Assembly: GCA_026018925.1 (NCBI GenBank)
Contig: JAKSZU010000131.1
Location: 248,001-312,000, forward strand
Source of the DNA: Tupaia tana
Taxonomy: Eukaryota > Chordata > Mammalia > Scandentia > Tupaiidae
Direction: 5' to 3'
Length of the DNA stretch: 64,000 nt
The notes beneath the pieces are model-generated. The model ran no database searches, was not told where the DNA came from, and saw only the letters and a list, made by a program, of their open reading frames with translations. Below, one piece after another: positions 62,101 through 64,000 of the stretch. Every line of letters starts with the position of its first letter. Position 1 is the first letter of the stretch. The position numbers were made by a program, and so were the translations under genes.

Positions 62101-64000
62101 AGAGGGGCTCCCTACCACACTAGCTCTGCTTGCTGGAGGCTGAATTATGAGTAGAAAATCTTCATTTCTCCTGTTCCCTGAAAAATCTAGTTCCCAGTAG
62201 CCATGAGGAGTCTGCTCAGAGAAGGGCTCAACTCTCCTGCCTGGGAGGAAGAAGCAGAAGGGATTATTAACAAACAATAGGAGGAGCTGGGAGCCAGAGA
62301 AAACTTTGCCTTTAAAAAAGTCATAAAAAGGAAAAATTACCAAAAAAAAATGAGGAGACAGGAGCAGAGAGAGACAGAGACCTCAGAGACACAGAGACAG
62401 ATATAGAAGGCCAGAGGGGCTCCCTACCACACTAGCTCTGCTTGCTGGAGGCTGAATTATGAGTAGAAAATCTTCATTTCTCCTGTTCCCTGAAAAATCT
62501 AGTTCCCAGTAGCCATGAGGAGTCTGCTCAGAAAAGGGCTCAACTATCCTGCCAGGGAGGAAGAAGCAGAAGGGATTATTAACAAAACAATAGGAGGAGC
62601 TGGGAGCCAGAGAAAAACTTTGCCTTTAAAAAAATCGTAAAAAGGAAAAATTACCAAAAAAAAATTGAGGAGACAGGAGCAGAGAGAGTCAGAGATCTCA
62701 GAGACACAGAGGCAGAGATAGAAGACCAGAGGGGCTCCCTACCACACTAGCTCTGCTTGCTGGAGGCTGAATTATGAGTAGAGAATCTTCATTTCTCCTG
62801 TTCCATGAAAAATCTAGTTCACAGTAGCCATGAGGAGTCTGCTCAGAGAAGGGCTCAACTCTCCTGCATGGGAGGAAGAAGCAGAAGGGATTATTAACAA
62901 AACAATAGGAGGAGCTGGGAGAAAGAGAAAAACTTTGCCTTTAAAAAAGTCGTAAAAAGGAAAAATTACCAAAAAAAAAAATGAGGAGACAGGAGCAGAG
63001 AGAGACAGAGACCTCAGCGACACAGAGACAGAGATAGAAGGCCAGAGGGGCTCCCTACCACACAAGCTCTGCTTGCTGGAGGCTGAATGATGAGTAGAAA
63101 ATCTTCATTTCTCCTGTTCCCTGAAAAATCTAGTTCTCAGTAGCCATGAGGAGTCTGCTCAGAGAAGGGCTCAACTCTCCTGCCTGGGAGGAAGAAGCAG
63201 AAGGGATTATTAACAAAACAATAGGAGGAGCTGGGAGCCAGAGAAAAACTTTGCCTTTAAAAAAGTCATAAAAAGGAAAAATTACCAAAAAAGAAAATGA
63301 GGAGACAGGAGCAGAGAGAGACAGAGACTTCAGAGACACAGAGACAGAGATAGAAGGCCAGAGGGGATCCCTACCACACTAGCTCTGCTTGCTGGAGGCT
63401 GAATTATGAGTAGAAAATCTTCATTTCTCCTCTTCCCTGAAAAATCTAGTTCCCAGTAGCCATGAGGAGTCTGCTCAGAGAAGGGCTCAACTCTTCTGCC
63501 TGGGAGGAAGAATCAGAAGGGATTATTAACAAAACAATAGGAGGAGCTGGGAGCCAGAGAAAAACTTTGCCTTTAAAAAAGTCGTAAAAAGGAAAAATTA
63601 CCAAAAAAAAAATGAGGAGACAGGAGCAGAGAGAGACAGAGACCTCAGAGACACAGAGACAGAGATAGAAGGCCAGAAGGGCTCCCTACCACACTAGCTC
63701 TGCTTGTTGGAGGCTGAATTATGAGTAGAAAATCTTCATTTCTCCTGTTCCCTGAAATATCTAGTTCCCAGTAGCCATGAGGAGTCTGCTCAGAGAAGGG
63801 CTCAACTCTCCTGCCTGGGAGGAAGAAGCAGAAGGGATTATTAACAAAACAATAGGAGGAGCTGGGAGCCAGAGAAAAACTTTGCCTTTAAAAAAATCGT
63901 AAAAAGGAAAAATTAACAAAAAAAAATGAGGAGACAGGAGCAGAGAGAGACAGAGACCTCAGAGACACAGAGACAGAGATAGAAGGCGAGAGGGGCTCCC
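59152..64000 (+). repeat. Mosaic satellite tail of the window
   Basis: About 15 monomers without an adjacent long copy. They match earlier blocks piecewise: CTCCTCCTGGG/AAGTGAGG/GAGGCAG/GAAGCATAAGG near 59390-59730 (as 5.4, 14.6 and 43.0 kb), AAATAAAAAGGGG near 60770 (as 38.7 kb), AAATTAGGAG near 61090, and the AAAAAACAAAAAATG to GGGACAGAGACATCAG series at 61710-62075 (as 7.76-8.12 kb). Private changes are frequent (TTAAGAAAACAATAGG near 61007 and 61322, GGAGACTGCTC near 61575, TCCAGCCTGGG near 61920, GAGAAAGAG near 62920). The array continues past the right edge. Confidence 0.88.
61700..62120 (+). repeat. Third copy of the window-start marker monomers
   Basis: CCTCAGAAACACAG, GAAGGTCAGAGG, CTCTGTTTGCTGAGG, AAATCTACATTTCTCC, AACAGTAGGAGG, GGGAGCCACAG and GAAGCAGAGAGGGACAGAGACATC occur together here and at 7760-8130. 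The right part also occurs at 1-230. The combination is rare in the window, so it marks a shared ancestral segment about 54 kb apart. Private changes here (CCAGCCTGGG, GAAGCGATTATT, CACAGACTCAGAG) show that it is not the youngest copy. Confidence 0.85.

Larger units (their letters stand above)
1..64000 (+). repeat. Satellite array, ~315 bp monomer, ~202-203 copies
   Basis: The landmark GTAGCCATGAGG recurs about every 315 bases (its ATG lies at 45, 360, 677, 993, 1308, 1622, 1937, 2252 and so on, to about 63777), always in the same orientation. Spacing varies by only a few bases, mostly from homopolymer A length and 1-3 base indels. No interruption by unrelated sequence was found anywhere. Within the larger blocks the mean period is 315.0-315.7 bp (9456/30, 5682/18, 2840/9, 2520/8). 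This is a classical eukaryotic satellite layout. Whether it is pericentromeric, centromeric or subtelomeric cannot be told from the sequence. I do not recognise the family. Confidence 0.97.

Noticed and set aside
228-63339. Dozens of 61-109 codon open frames on both strands, with similar translations repeated along the window
   Set aside because: They are the same three frames of the satellite unit read again and again. They open or close with A-run length, many start only at GTG or TTG (for example CAC on the + strand at 45995-45997 for the minus-strand frame ending at 45788), and their content is low-complexity translation of A-tracts and GA-rich sequence. There is no sign of codon-level constraint or gene context.
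1-64000. CRISPR array or other prokaryotic repeat system
   Set aside because: The repeat unit is about 315 bp and contiguous, with no unique spacers, and there are no neighbouring cas-type or other coding genes.
1-64000. SINE, tRNA or 5S-derived repeat
   Set aside because: The A-run could suggest a retroposon tail, but I see no pol III B-box (GGTTCGANTCC type), no tRNA-like fold and no target-site duplications. Units are strictly head-to-tail.
1-64000. Endogenous retrovirus LTR as the origin of the monomer
   Set aside because: The unit has a length and AATAAA variants that could fit a short LTR, but no TG...CA boundaries, primer-binding site, polypurine tract beside a boundary or internal viral sequence could be identified.

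Overview
The window is one uninterrupted tandem array of a satellite-type repeat. The monomer is about 315 bp, and roughly 202-203 head-to-tail copies, all in the same orientation, run from base 1 to base 64000. Both ends of the window fall inside the array, so neither flank is visible. I found no protein-coding gene, RNA gene, transposon, CRISPR array or unique sequence. The short open frames on both strands are the same three frames of the monomer recurring; many open only at GTG or TTG codons, and they are not genes.

The organism is a eukaryote, judging from a megasatellite-scale array with higher-order repeat (HOR) structure. The monomer consensus has a single CpG, and that site is often CA instead of CG, as expected from methylation and deamination. 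This fits a vertebrate best, but the sequence does not prove it. I do not recognise the repeat family. In one counted monomer (1622-1936) the + strand is about 62% purine. Each monomer has a mixed 'CTGCTCAGAGAAGGGCTC' section, an A-rich section with several A-tracts and a homopolymer of variable length, a GA-rich GAGACA-like section of about 65-70 bp, and a pyrimidine-leaning section.

Layout, from shared diagnostic variants: (1) 1-5446 recurs at 7890-13338, a 25-monomer period of about 7889 bp whose left end lies outside the window. (2) 12.7-14.0 kb holds a two-monomer (631 bp) tandem duplication, and part of the same cassette returns at 15.2-16.1 kb. (3) 16.1-19.1 kb is a ten-monomer stretch used as source material for later blocks. 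(4) 19080-24761 is repeated at 24762-30440 (18 monomers, 5682 bp). (5) 28.6-42.9 kb is a run of overlapping duplications with periods of 2840, 2520 and 2840 bp (9, 8 and 9 monomers). (6) About 40.2-49.7 kb is repeated at 49.7-59.15 kb (30 monomers, 9456 bp), and it contains further copies of the 19-22.7 kb material. (7) 59.15-64 kb is a mosaic whose monomers resemble several earlier blocks, including the marker monomers at the window start and at 7.8-8.1 kb.

The main interest is the layered record of unequal exchange. Several breakpoints can be narrowed to within one monomer, and copies of a block differ by a few private substitutions. Block boundaries are read by eye from variant sites and are usually uncertain by 50-150 bp.
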